The position numbers were made by a program, and so were the translations under genes. Positions 6,931-14,264 of a stretch of 20,262 nt of DNA are shown here, one piece after another. The DNA comes from a virus. The stretch lies in the IMG/VR virus record IMGVR_UViG_3300022747_000039, positions 1 to 20,262 of that record. The stretch is one strand, 5' to 3'. The notes below the pieces were generated by a model, which was given only the letters and a program-made list of their open reading frames with translations, searched no databases and was not told where the DNA came from. Numbering within the stretch: the stretch's first letter is position 1; each line of letters starts with the position of its first letter.

Positions 6931-7938
6931 TGTCCGAGTTCTACTGGCCGCAGGACATCATTCCCTCGTCGCAGACGTGGCGGGTCATTGATGCGTCCGG
7001 GGCCTTCACCTCGCCGCTCACGGGGGCGACGCGGACCGTTTCACGCCCTGGCACGCGCGTGGGTTGTTCGATCACCGTCTCGAACCTCACCGGTTCGCAG
7101 CGCCATCGGCTCATGGGGGTGCTTTCGGCATTGAACGGCCGGTCGCACCGGATCTGGATCCCTGATTTCTCGACCTCGATCCGGGGTTCGTTCCCGACGG
7201 GCGAGGCGTTGTCGAATTCTTCGTTCCCGAACACCTCTGGCTGGTCAAGCAGCGCCGCGGAGCTGTCGCTTTATGCGGACTCTGGCCGGCTGAGGCTTTC
7301 GCGCTCCGGAACGGTGGCAGATCGGTACGCCTATTCGCAGGTCTCGACGACTTCGGGCGCGAAGTACCTTTTCCGTGCTGGCCTGCTGGCCGGCTATGGG
7401 TCGATGAACTACGCACTGCAGCTCGGGACCACTGCAGGCGGCGCCGAGCTTTCGAACACCCCCGCCTATACCGCGAACGGGTATCGGTACACCGTGGCGA
7501 CCGCATCCGGTGCGTCGGCCTATGCCTCCGTGCGCGACTACGCCTCAGGCCGGTCGGCGGACAATTTCCAGATCGTCGACACGCCGTCGGTTTCTCGCTG
7601 CGCCACCGTCAATGGCGCGTCCCAGACGGGAAGCGGCCTGTGGGTATCTGGCCTGCCTGCCAGCACGACCGGCCTGCTGGTCGCGGGGGACATGGTGGCC
7701 GTCTACACGTCCACCTGGGAGATCAAGCGCGTGACCGCTGATCTCAATTCGAACGGCAGCGGAAACGGGTACCTCGTCTTCGAGCCGGCGCTCAGAAGCT
7801 CGCCTGCGGCTGGCGCACCGATCGCCATCTGGCGCCCGACGGCGAAATTCATGCTTGCCGGCAATGAGCTGTCTTGGGAGACGGTGCCCGGAAGGTTCAC
7901 CGGGGTTCACGGTGGATTTCATGGAAGACGTGACCTAA
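6930..7938 (+). CDS. Tail-tip protein with inserted module; apparent 1-base frameshift
   Basis: The protein has 335 residues if one base is removed. The ATG at 6930 has AGGAGG five bases upstream; the ATG at 6927 is too close to it. Residues 1-92 (SPLTGATRTVSRPGTRVG) and about 225-335 (NGASQTGSGLWVSG, LVFEPALRS, WRPTAKFML) resemble a tail protein often found after the tape measure. Residues about 93-225 look like an inserted beta-sandwich (FPNTSGWSSSAAELSLYADSG). As read, the frame runs on to 8042 through a hairpin and into the next gene. Skipping one G of 7902-7905 gives GFTVDFMEDVT and a TAA at 7936. Third positions are 8 of 10 G/C in that frame and about 5 of 18 in the read-through frame, so the insertion is probably real (mutation) or a sequencing error. 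Confidence 0.72.
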
Positions 7939-7959
7939 CCCAATTTCAAAACGACCCAG

Positions 7960-7988
7960 AAGCCCGCCTCGTGCGGGCTTTCTTGTTT
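7960..7988 (+). terminator. Hairpin plus T-rich tract before the tail-tip gene
   Basis: An 8-bp stem, AAGCCCGC (7960-7967) with GCGGGCTT (7973-7980), encloses a CTCGT loop and is followed by a T-rich run (TCTTGTTT). GGAG (7991-7994) and the ATG at 7999 come next. This is the third copy of the module found at 660 and 3969; its T-tract is interrupted, so termination would be weaker. Confidence 0.62.
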
Positions 7989-7998
7989 CTGGAGTCCC

Positions 7999-8631
7999 AT
8001 GACGCGCTTTGCATCAACCGCGAACCAGTCGGAAGCGGCTAATTCCGCCATCCGCCTCTTCATCGCCTGCGACCTCGATTTCATCTCGGGGCACGTCCGC
8101 GCCCACGACGGCCTCGGCACGATCAATTTCGGCGGGTTCGACTATCTCGGGGTCGGCAGCTTCGGCGGCATTGAGATTGCCGAAGAGTCGATTTCAGTGA
8201 TCGCAAAGCCAGTCACCATCTCACTCTCTGGCGTAGATCCGGCGCTCGTCGCAACTGCCGTGACTGAGGCATATCAAGGCCGATCCGCCACGATATATCT
8301 CGGGATGATTAACGCGCAGACAAACGCGCTCATCGACACGCCCGAAACCCTCTGGGAAGGGCGCATGGACGTGATGACGGTAAGCCTCGGTCCTGAGACT
8401 GGCTCCATAAAGCTCAATTGTGAGCATCGACTGCGCCGCGAGCCACGGATCGCCCGATACACCGACGCGGACCAGCAGATCGCGCATCCGGGTGACAACT
8501 TCTTCAACCTCATCGGGAAAATCCCCGGCTTCAAGGGCACTTGGGGGACGGAGGGCGTCGCAAACGACGGCGGCGGAAGTCAGTCGCCTACCAGCAACTG
8601 GCAGAACTGGAATGGTGGCTATCGATGGTAA
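7999..8631 (+). CDS. Tail-tip protein, DUF2163-like
   Basis: This 210-residue protein sits where lambda L or DUF2163 hub proteins lie. It is beta-rich: VRAHDGLGTINFGGFDYLGVGSFGGI, then IAKPVTISLSGVDPALVATAV and YLGMINAQTNALIDTPETLWEGRMD. These resemble the hub/ring proteins that connect tube and tip. SIKLNCEHRLRREPRIARYTDADQQIAHPGDNFF is a recurring C-terminal block. A GGAG site precedes the ATG. The end overlaps the next ATG by seven bases. The family name is my best match by pattern; the position is more certain than the name. Confidence 0.75.
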   Translation: MTRFASTANQSEAANSAIRLFIACDLDFISGHVRAHDGLGTINFGGFDYLGVGSFGGIEIAEESISVIAKPVTISLSGVDPALVATAVTEAYQGRSATIYLGMINAQTNALIDTPETLWEGRMDVMTVSLGPETGSIKLNCEHRLRREPRIARYTDADQQIAHPGDNFFNLIGKIPGFKGTWGTEGVANDGGGSQSPTSNWQNWNGGYRW

Positions 8632-9023
8632 GGCGTCACGATTGGGCGGCGCTGATGTTCGAGACATCGATGGCGCATCAGGACTGTGATTTCGCGTGGG
8701 GCGTCAACGACTGCTGCCTCTTTGTCGCCCGAGTCATCGACGCCATGACGGACTCGGACCTAGAGGCGCAGATCCTTTCCCGCTACTCCGATCACGCCTC
8801 CGCGCTCGCGTTTATTGCCGAGCACGGCTCCCTCGAGTCTGCCGTGTCGCACTACCTCGGGACCGCTGTGCAAGGCAGCCCGATGCGGGGCGATGCAGTG
8901 TTGATCGACGGTGGCGAGGACTTTGCCATCGGTGTCTGTCTCGGTGGCGTGATCGCCGGCATGGGTCCGAACGGCCTGCGCCAGCTTCCGATGTCCGAAG
9001 TAATCAAGGTCTGGCCGGTATGA
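8625..9023 (+). CDS. DUF6950 family protein, NlpC/P60-like tail protein
   Basis: This 132-residue protein opens MVRRHDWAALMFE. The block FAWGVNDCCLFVARVIDAM matches the DUF6950 core, where the Cys after ND corresponds to the nucleophile of NlpC/P60-like papain folds. The segment RGDAVLIDGGEDFAIGVCLGGVIAGM follows and ends LPMSEVIKVWPV. It lies in the slot of lambda gpK, whose peptidase domain helps tail assembly or peptidoglycan passage. The expected catalytic His is not obvious, so activity is uncertain. The start at 8625 overlaps the previous gene by seven bases; a longer upstream reading to 8541 would run inside that gene and lacks family similarity. Confidence 0.82.
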   Translation: MVRRHDWAALMFETSMAHQDCDFAWGVNDCCLFVARVIDAMTDSDLEAQILSRYSDHASALAFIAEHGSLESAVSHYLGTAVQGSPMRGDAVLIDGGEDFAIGVCLGGVIAGMGPNGLRQLPMSEVIKVWPV

Positions 9024-12000
9024 GCAAGGTCGTCAAGGGATTGGTTATCGCGGCGGCCATCACGCTAGCGATTCCATTTGCCGCAGTTGTTGCCCCGGGT
9101 CTGCTGACGGCGGGATTCGTTTCGACCGTAAACGCGCTTGCCCTTGGCGCTTTCGTTTCCGGCATCACTGCGCAGCTTGCTGGCGGGGCCGGTGGTGCGA
9201 CAGTCCAGCGGCCATCTGCATCGGTCGAATACAGCGGGACGGTCGAACCGCGAAGAATCATCTACGGCAAGATCAAGGCCGCTGGGATGAACGCCATCCC
9301 CCCCGTCACGTCTGGAATCGACAATGGGAACCTGCACCAGGTCTCGGTCATTGCCGGCCATGAAGTCAACGCAATCACCGATGTCTATTTCAATCAGGAA
9401 CTGATCCCGTCTGCGTCCATCGGCGCAGTTACTGGGTCTTTCTCGGACGGCCTTGTTTCGACTGGAACCTTTGCTTCGAAGGCAAACATCCGTCGTTACC
9501 TCGGCACATCCACCCAAACGGCGGATTACATCCTCGACAACGAACTCGCGATATGGACGACGAGTCACATGGGGCGCGGCGTTGCCTACATCGCGACTCG
9601 GTTCCTGTTAGACGCGACGGTTTACAAGGCCGGGAAGCCCGACGTCACTGCGATGGTCGAAGGCAAGAAGGTCTACGACCCGCGCCTTGACTCGACCAAT
9701 GGCGGGGTTGGCTCTCAGCGTGTCGCGGACCCTACGACATGGACGTTCAGCAACAACCCGGCGCTGTGCCTCGCAGACTATATCATCGATGGATCACTGG
9801 GAGTCGGCGAGGATTCCGCGCGGGTTGATTGGGCGCTCGTCATTACTGCCGCAAACATCTGCGACGAATTGGTAACGGTTCCGAATGGTTTCGGTGGAAG
9901 CCTCACGCAGAAGCGGTACACGTCGAATGTCGCGCTGTACGCTGCGTCCGCGTACGAAGACAACATTTCAGTTCTCGTCGGCGCGATGCTTGGCTCCTGC
10001 CTGTATTCTGGCGGGAAGTGGCGCATCAAGGCTGGTGCGTGGGAATCCGCAACGTTCTCGATCGGCGACGCCAACGTCATCGGAAACGGCATCGAGGTAT
10101 CTACCGCATACCCATACAAAGACCGGTACAACGGAATCCGTGGGTCGTTCATCGACCCGAGCAACAACTGGCAGGCCAGCGAGTTCCCGGCGACTGCGAG
10201 CGCGACATTCGCGTCTGCGGATGGCGAAACCGTCTTCAAGGACGTCAGACTTGATGCCTGCACAGACGTCCATGAAGCGCAGCGCATGGCGATCCTGCTC
10301 ACGCGCAAGAGCCGCAACGGGATGCTGGTTAGCGTCTCCTGCGATATGTCGCTGTTCAAGGTGCGTCCAGGCGAAACCGGAGTCTGCAGCATCACTGAAC
10401 TGGGCTGGTCTTCGCAGCTTGTGCGGTGTGAGGGGTGGAAATTCAATCCTGCGGGCTTCGTGGAGCTTGTGCTGCGTGAAGAAAATGCAGCGGATTGGAA
10501 TGATCCGGTTCTGACCGACTACACGACCCCGCTGAACATCTCCAACCCGACGCCGGTGTCTTTCCGCCCGGACCCGCCGTCTGGGCTGGTGGTAACGCCC
10601 ACGACTAATGCCATTTACCTGACATGGGTGGCGCCGGCGAACATGCCGTACTCCGCCCAGTACGAGGTCTGGGAGTACACCGCCTCCACGCCCTTCTCGT
10701 CGGCCACGAAGGTCTGGTCAGGTACGACCACGACGTGCACCCTGCCGAAGACGGACAACGTCACCCGTTACTATTGGGTTCTGGTTCGCATGCCGGATGG
10801 CACTGCGTCCGACACTTATCCCTCGTCGGCCGGATCTGGCGGCAGCGCCGGATCGATCTTCTATGGATACCTGACGCTTCCGGCGATCACGCTGGCGGCC
10901 GACAGCGCGGGCGTGGTCGCGAGCTACGCTGCGGCCACCGGCACGTACAAGACTTACAGCAGCGGGGTCGATGTCACGATCGGTAGCGGCGTGGTATACG
11001 CCCTTGTCTCGAGCACGGGCTGCACGGCCACGATTGACGCCAGCACTGGGGTCTACTCCGTATCTGCGATGTCCACGGACAACGCGACTGCCGTTTTCAG
11101 CGCAACCTACAATTCGGTCACGATCCAGACAACGTTCGCGCTGTCGAAGGGGCGGGCCGGCGCGTCTGGCGCATCCGCCCCGACCGCATACCTGACCGTT
11201 CCTTCCGTGACGCTGTTCAGCTACACGAACGGCAGCATTCAGTCCTACTCGGCGGCCACTGGTAGCGTGAAGGTGTTCTCGGGCGGCGCAGACGTGACCG
11301 CTTCCTCGACATTCGCCGTGGCTGCACAGACCGCCTGCACCGGCACGGTAAACGCCTCCGGCGTCTACAGCGTCACCAACGTGACGGCAGACAATGCCGA
11401 GCTTCGGATCAACGCGACCTACGGCGGCGTTACCATGACGCTGGTGTTCGCAATTTCCGTCGTGAAGGTCGGCTATGAAATCGTCAGTGCATTACCAAGC
11501 ACGAACCTTTTCGAAGGACGCCTTGTATACCTGACGACCGACAACAAGCTGTACAGGTACGATGGCGCGGCATGGACCAAGGCAGTTGACGGCGCGGACA
11601 TTCAGGCGAACTCGATCCTGACGAACTCCATCGGGGCGGGGCAGATCACTGTCGCCCTGCTTGCGTCAGACTCGGTGACAGCCGTCAAGATCCAGGCCAA
11701 CACGATCACGGCTAATAAATTCCTTACTGACCAGGGCGTGGATCTCGCTGCGATCGTAAGCGGCGCGCTCAACACCATCATCAGCGCATCGCAGTCATCG
11801 CTGATCAATGAACCAGCCGGCACAGACACGATCTTCACACGCGCCACGTCCGCATCGACCGGCGCGAACAGCCGGTACATTCAATACGTCAAGTTCGACG
11901 TGTCGATCCGCAGTCGCAACGATTCCACGCCGTCCGGCGGAAGCGGCAGCGCCTACGTCAAGCTGCAGTATTCGACGGACGGCGGAACCAACTGGATCGA

Positions 12001-12211
12001 CTCCGGCGCCAGCGCGTTCTTCAACTACGTGGCCGGTGCGACGACCTATTTCGCTGCCTCCTCCGTTTCCGTGAATGTCGGATTCCTGCCGGTCGGCAGC
12101 AACGTGATTTTCCGCCTTTCAATCCGCAACGGCAGCGGCACTGCCGTCACCTCGTCTGGGTTCGACATCCAGTCGTGCGGGTACGACGTTTACCTCGGAT
12201 TCAGCAAGTAG
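9020..12211 (+). CDS. gpJ-like tail tip / receptor-binding protein
   Basis: This 1063-residue tip protein would contact the host surface. The ATG at 9020 overlaps the previous stop (ATGA); the frame is open further upstream but only inside the DUF6950 gene. Residues 4-58 are strongly hydrophobic (GLVIAAAITLAIPFAAVVAPG), like lambda gpI. Residues about 65-510 form the hub (GTVEPRRIIYGKIKAAG, EVNAITDVYFN). A fibronectin type III domain covers about 517-609 (PDPPSGLVVTPTTNAIYLTW). Two related Ig-like repeats follow from residue 617 and from 724. Then comes a helical spacer (DGADIQANSILTNSIGAGQI) and a beta-rich C-terminal domain from about 910 (SSLINEPAGTDTIFTRA), the most likely host-specific part. 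Confidence 0.88.
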   Translation: MSKVVKGLVIAAAITLAIPFAAVVAPGLLTAGFVSTVNALALGAFVSGITAQLAGGAGGATVQRPSASVEYSGTVEPRRIIYGKIKAAGMNAIPPVTSGIDNGNLHQVSVIAGHEVNAITDVYFNQELIPSASIGAVTGSFSDGLVSTGTFASKANIRRYLGTSTQTADYILDNELAIWTTSHMGRGVAYIATRFLLDATVYKAGKPDVTAMVEGKKVYDPRLDSTNGGVGSQRVADPTTWTFSNNPALCLADYIIDGSLGVGEDSARVDWALVITAANICDELVTVPNGFGGSLTQKRYTSNVALYAASAYEDNISVLVGAMLGSCLYSGGKWRIKAGAWESATFSIGDANVIGNGIEVSTAYPYKDRYNGIRGSFIDPSNNWQASEFPATASATFASADGETVFKDVRLDACTDVHEAQRMAILLTRKSRNGMLVSVSCDMSLFKVRPGETGVCSITELGWSSQLVRCEGWKFNPAGFVELVLREENAADWNDPVLTDYTTPLNISNPTPVSFRPDPPSGLVVTPTTNAIYLTWVAPANMPYSAQYEVWEYTASTPFSSATKVWSGTTTTCTLPKTDNVTRYYWVLVRMPDGTASDTYPSSAGSGGSAGSIFYGYLTLPAITLAADSAGVVASYAAATGTYKTYSSGVDVTIGSGVVYALVSSTGCTATIDASTGVYSVSAMSTDNATAVFSATYNSVTIQTTFALSKGRAGASGASAPTAYLTVPSVTLFSYTNGSIQSYSAATGSVKVFSGGADVTASSTFAVAAQTACTGTVNASGVYSVTNVTADNAELRINATYGGVTMTLVFAISVVKVGYEIVSALPSTNLFEGRLVYLTTDNKLYRYDGAAWTKAVDGADIQANSILTNSIGAGQITVALLASDSVTAVKIQANTITANKFLTDQGVDLAAIVSGALNTIISASQSSLINEPAGTDTIFTRATSASTGANSRYIQYVKFDVSIRSRNDSTPSGGSGSAYVKLQYSTDGGTNWIDSGASAFFNYVAGATTYFAASSVSVNVGFLPVGSNVIFRLSIRNGSGTAVTSSGFDIQSCGYDVYLGFSK

Positions 12212-12217
12212 GCTCCC

Positions 12218-12763
12218 ATGCGAATGTTCATCCTCTGTGGACCTGACGGCGTGGAGCTTGGCGGATTGTCGGCAGTGTCTCCGGACCAGCTTCCGCCAGC
12301 GGATGAGGGTCAGCAGTGGATCGAGGTTTCCGGGCACATCCGCAACTGGACGACGGCGCTGGTTGATGGCCAGTGCGTGCCGGTTCCCAAAGAGCCGACG
12401 GAATCGGCCCTGCTGGCGGCGTCGAAGAGCCGAGCCCGCGAGACTGTGAACGAGATGCGGGGGGCGCGCGAGTTCTCCTTCTTCACATGGGACGGCTCGA
12501 CGTTCGACGCCGATGCGAAGTCGCAGGCGAGGCTGCAGGGCGCTTTCCAGCTGGCGAACCTCGCGCTTCTCTCTGGACAGCCGTTTCAAATCGAATGGAC
12601 GCTTGCGGATAACACCGTGCGCCAGCTGTCGGGGCCGGACATGGTAAGCGTGGGTCACGCGCTGGCGGATCATGTTCTCGCGGCGCACCGGGCAGCAGCC
12701 ATCCTAAAGGCGCAGATCGACGCGGCCACCACCATCGCCGAAGTCGAAGCCGTTGCGTGGTGA
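12218..12763 (+). CDS. DUF4376 family tail-associated protein
   Basis: This 181-residue protein has a C-terminal DUF4376 domain (about 70-181). Its marks are ASKSRARETVNEMRGAREF, FFTWDGSTFDADAKSQARLQGAF and PFQIEWTLADNTVRQLSGPDM. The end is AILKAQIDAATTIAEVEAVAW. Such genes lie after tail fibre or tip genes and are often called tail fibre assembly proteins, though the biochemical role is not established. The N-terminal 60 residues (MRMFILCGPDGVELGG, QWIEVSGHIRNW) are variable in this family. It starts seven bases after the tip gene with a weak ribosome site. Confidence 0.85.
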   Translation: MRMFILCGPDGVELGGLSAVSPDQLPPADEGQQWIEVSGHIRNWTTALVDGQCVPVPKEPTESALLAASKSRARETVNEMRGAREFSFFTWDGSTFDADAKSQARLQGAFQLANLALLSGQPFQIEWTLADNTVRQLSGPDMVSVGHALADHVLAAHRAAAILKAQIDAATTIAEVEAVAW

Positions 12764-12766
12764 CCC

Positions 12767-13039
12767 ATGAATCCGCACACCTACGCCTTCAAGATCCTCT
12801 ACGCGCTCGACGTTTTCGTGGCGTCCCTGCTGTTTCGCGATGCCGCGATCACCATCAGCAGCTACTGCGGCCTCGCGCTCCGCTACAGCAGGCCCGGCGC
12901 TTTCGAGCGCGTGAAGCGCGGCCTAGGCCGATGCCTGAATTTCGTCGCGACAGATCACTGCGAAAAGGCGATCGGCGGCGACGCGCGCCGGGCGCATGAG
13001 GCCCTGCGCATCCTCGGATTCACCCACCCAAAGCCCTGA
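12767..13039 (+). CDS. Phage hypothetical protein, 90 aa
   Basis: I do not recognise this 90-residue protein. It has a moderately hydrophobic N-terminal part (ILYALDVFVASLLF, residues 9-22), then SYCGLALRYSRPGAFERVKRGLGRCLNFVATDHCEKAIGGDARRAHEALRI. Three Cys (34, 56, 65) and several Arg could suit a compact helical fold. It begins three bases after the DUF4376 stop and precedes the lysis genes, so it may belong to the lysis cassette or be an anti-holin-like accessory. That is inferred from place only. Confidence 0.7.
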   Translation: MNPHTYAFKILYALDVFVASLLFRDAAITISSYCGLALRYSRPGAFERVKRGLGRCLNFVATDHCEKAIGGDARRAHEALRILGFTHPKP

Positions 13040-13049
13040 AGGACCGGAA

Positions 13050-13382
13050 ATGGCATCACACCGACCCACGCAGACAGACCATCCCACGAGCAGCGGGGGC
13101 GACATGGCGAGGGAAACGCTTCTTTCGTGGGAGCGCGCAGCGGTCCTGATTTCCGTGCTCGGCCTGCTGTTCCAGGTCGGCGCGTGGATCTGGTGGGGCG
13201 GCCGGTTGAGTCAGCGCGTGGACATGCTCGAGGCGAGTCAGTCGCAGGAGCTGCAGATGCACACGAACTTCCGCGACGCGAACGCTCGGCAGGACGTCGA
13301 TATCGCGGTCATCAAGCAGCAGTACAGCGACATCCTCGCTCAGCTGAACCGCATCGCGCAGCACATCGAGCAGCGCCGATGA
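13050..13382 (+). CDS. Membrane protein with coiled coil, lysis cassette
   Basis: This 110-residue protein begins MASHRPTQTDHPTSSGGDMA. One membrane helix (about 29-50, ERAAVLISVLGLLFQVGAWIWW) is followed by a polar helical tail with coiled-coil character (RVDMLEASQSQELQMH, QDVDIAVIKQQYSDILAQLNRIAQHIEQ). The shape resembles small phage holin/antiholin or XhlA-like partners, but no family motif is decisive. An internal ATG at 13104 is an alternative start that would give a shorter N-terminus, similar to dual-start holins. The stop overlaps the DUF5675 ATG (ATGA), so the two are coupled. Confidence 0.75.
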   Translation: MASHRPTQTDHPTSSGGDMARETLLSWERAAVLISVLGLLFQVGAWIWWGGRLSQRVDMLEASQSQELQMHTNFRDANARQDVDIAVIKQQYSDILAQLNRIAQHIEQRR

Positions 13383-13852
13383 TCCTGACGCGGTGGCACT
13401 ACGGGCCGGACTGCACTCTCGGGTGGCTCGAGCACGATGGCTTGAAGCTCGCGACCATCGAACGGCCGTGGCTCCCGAACCCGGCAGGCATCGGCGGCGT
13501 GCCGAAGCAGTCCTGTATCCCCGACGGCAGTTACGCCGTCGAGAATTTCACCGGAACGCGGTTCACAGAAGTTTTCCGGCTGTCGAGCCCGCTGCTCGGG
13601 GTCTACCGCGACCAGCTGCCGCCGGGGCAGGACTGGGGCCGGCATTCGATTCTGATTCACGCCGGCAACTGCGTCACGGATGTCGTCGGCTGCATCGCCG
13701 TCGGCCTGCGCCATACCGTCATAGGCGGCTATCCCATGGTGCTGCAGTCCGCCGACGCGCTGCTGGCGCTGCGCGAGGCCCTGCGCACGACGCAGGCCGA
13801 CGTGCTGACCATCCAACCTTATCGAGGAACGCAGGAGGTATGCCGTGCTTGA
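13379..13852 (+). CDS. DUF5675 protein, candidate endolysin
   Basis: This 157-residue protein has the DUF5675 pattern: LGWLEHDGLKLATIERPWLPN, CIPDGSYAVENFTGT, FRLSSPLLGVYRD, then ILIHAGNCVTDVVGCIAVG. The His94...Gly104-Cys105 arrangement recalls the H...GC active site of YkuD-type L,D-transpeptidases, which would suit a peptidoglycan enzyme. That resemblance is my inference and the spacing differs from YkuD. It lies between two membrane protein genes and Rz/Rz1, and no other lysozyme, amidase or transglycosylase is visible in the cassette. The start is the ATG at 13379; the open frame further upstream lies inside the preceding gene. Confidence 0.85.
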   Translation: MILTRWHYGPDCTLGWLEHDGLKLATIERPWLPNPAGIGGVPKQSCIPDGSYAVENFTGTRFTEVFRLSSPLLGVYRDQLPPGQDWGRHSILIHAGNCVTDVVGCIAVGLRHTVIGGYPMVLQSADALLALREALRTTQADVLTIQPYRGTQEVCRA

Positions 13853-14264
13853 AGACATCCTGAAGTGGGCCGGCGCCGGTGATGCCGCCCTCAAGGCCAT
13901 GGGCCCGGTAATCACGATCCTTTTGGCGTGGATCGGCGGGGGTGCGATCGCCCAGTTCCTGAAATACCCCATTTCGCGTGCGGTTCAGGACGGCGCCGCC
14001 TTCGACTGGACCGTTCGCACCGTCGCCGTACTGGCGGCTTTCGGCTTCGCGCATGTCCTGTCCGGCTCCGTCACGACGCCGCTCGAGGTCGTCGCGGCTG
14101 TCACCCAGCCCGTCGCCTACTGGGCCAGCCTCCGGGTCATCCGGCGATTCTGGCCGTGGATGGAGGTCTACAGTGCGGTCGGAAGCTGCACGCCCCCTGC
14201 GACCGCCTATGCGGCCGCAGAGCAGCGCCGCGCCGACCAGTCAGGCGAGGGCAGCGGGGTATGA
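13845..14264 (+). CDS. Holin-like membrane protein
   Basis: This 139-residue protein has three likely membrane helices: about 19-39 (MGPVITILLAWIGGGAIAQFL), 57-75 (TVRTVAVLAAFGFAHVLSG) and 79-98 (PLEVVAAVTQPVAYWASLRV). It has a charged C-terminal tail (EQRRADQSGEGSGV). Size, three helices and place just before Rz fit a class I holin. The start is GTG at 13845 with AGGAGG at 13833-13838; the nearer ATG at 13840 is in another frame and stops after seven codons. It overlaps DUF5675 by eight bases and Rz by four. Confidence 0.75.
   Translation: MLEDILKWAGAGDAALKAMGPVITILLAWIGGGAIAQFLKYPISRAVQDGAAFDWTVRTVAVLAAFGFAHVLSGSVTTPLEVVAAVTQPVAYWASLRVIRRFWPWMEVYSAVGSCTPPATAYAAAEQRRADQSGEGSGV

Noticed and set aside
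7939-8042. C-terminal extension of the 6930 tail gene through the hairpin
   Set aside because: Codon use is poor, it runs through a hairpin and overlaps the next gene by 44 bases; better explained by a one-base insertion upstream.
8696-9019. Upstream extension of the gpJ-like frame
   Set aside because: It lies inside the DUF6950 gene in another frame and is rich in Arg; the ATG at 9020 with a stop-start overlap is the natural start.
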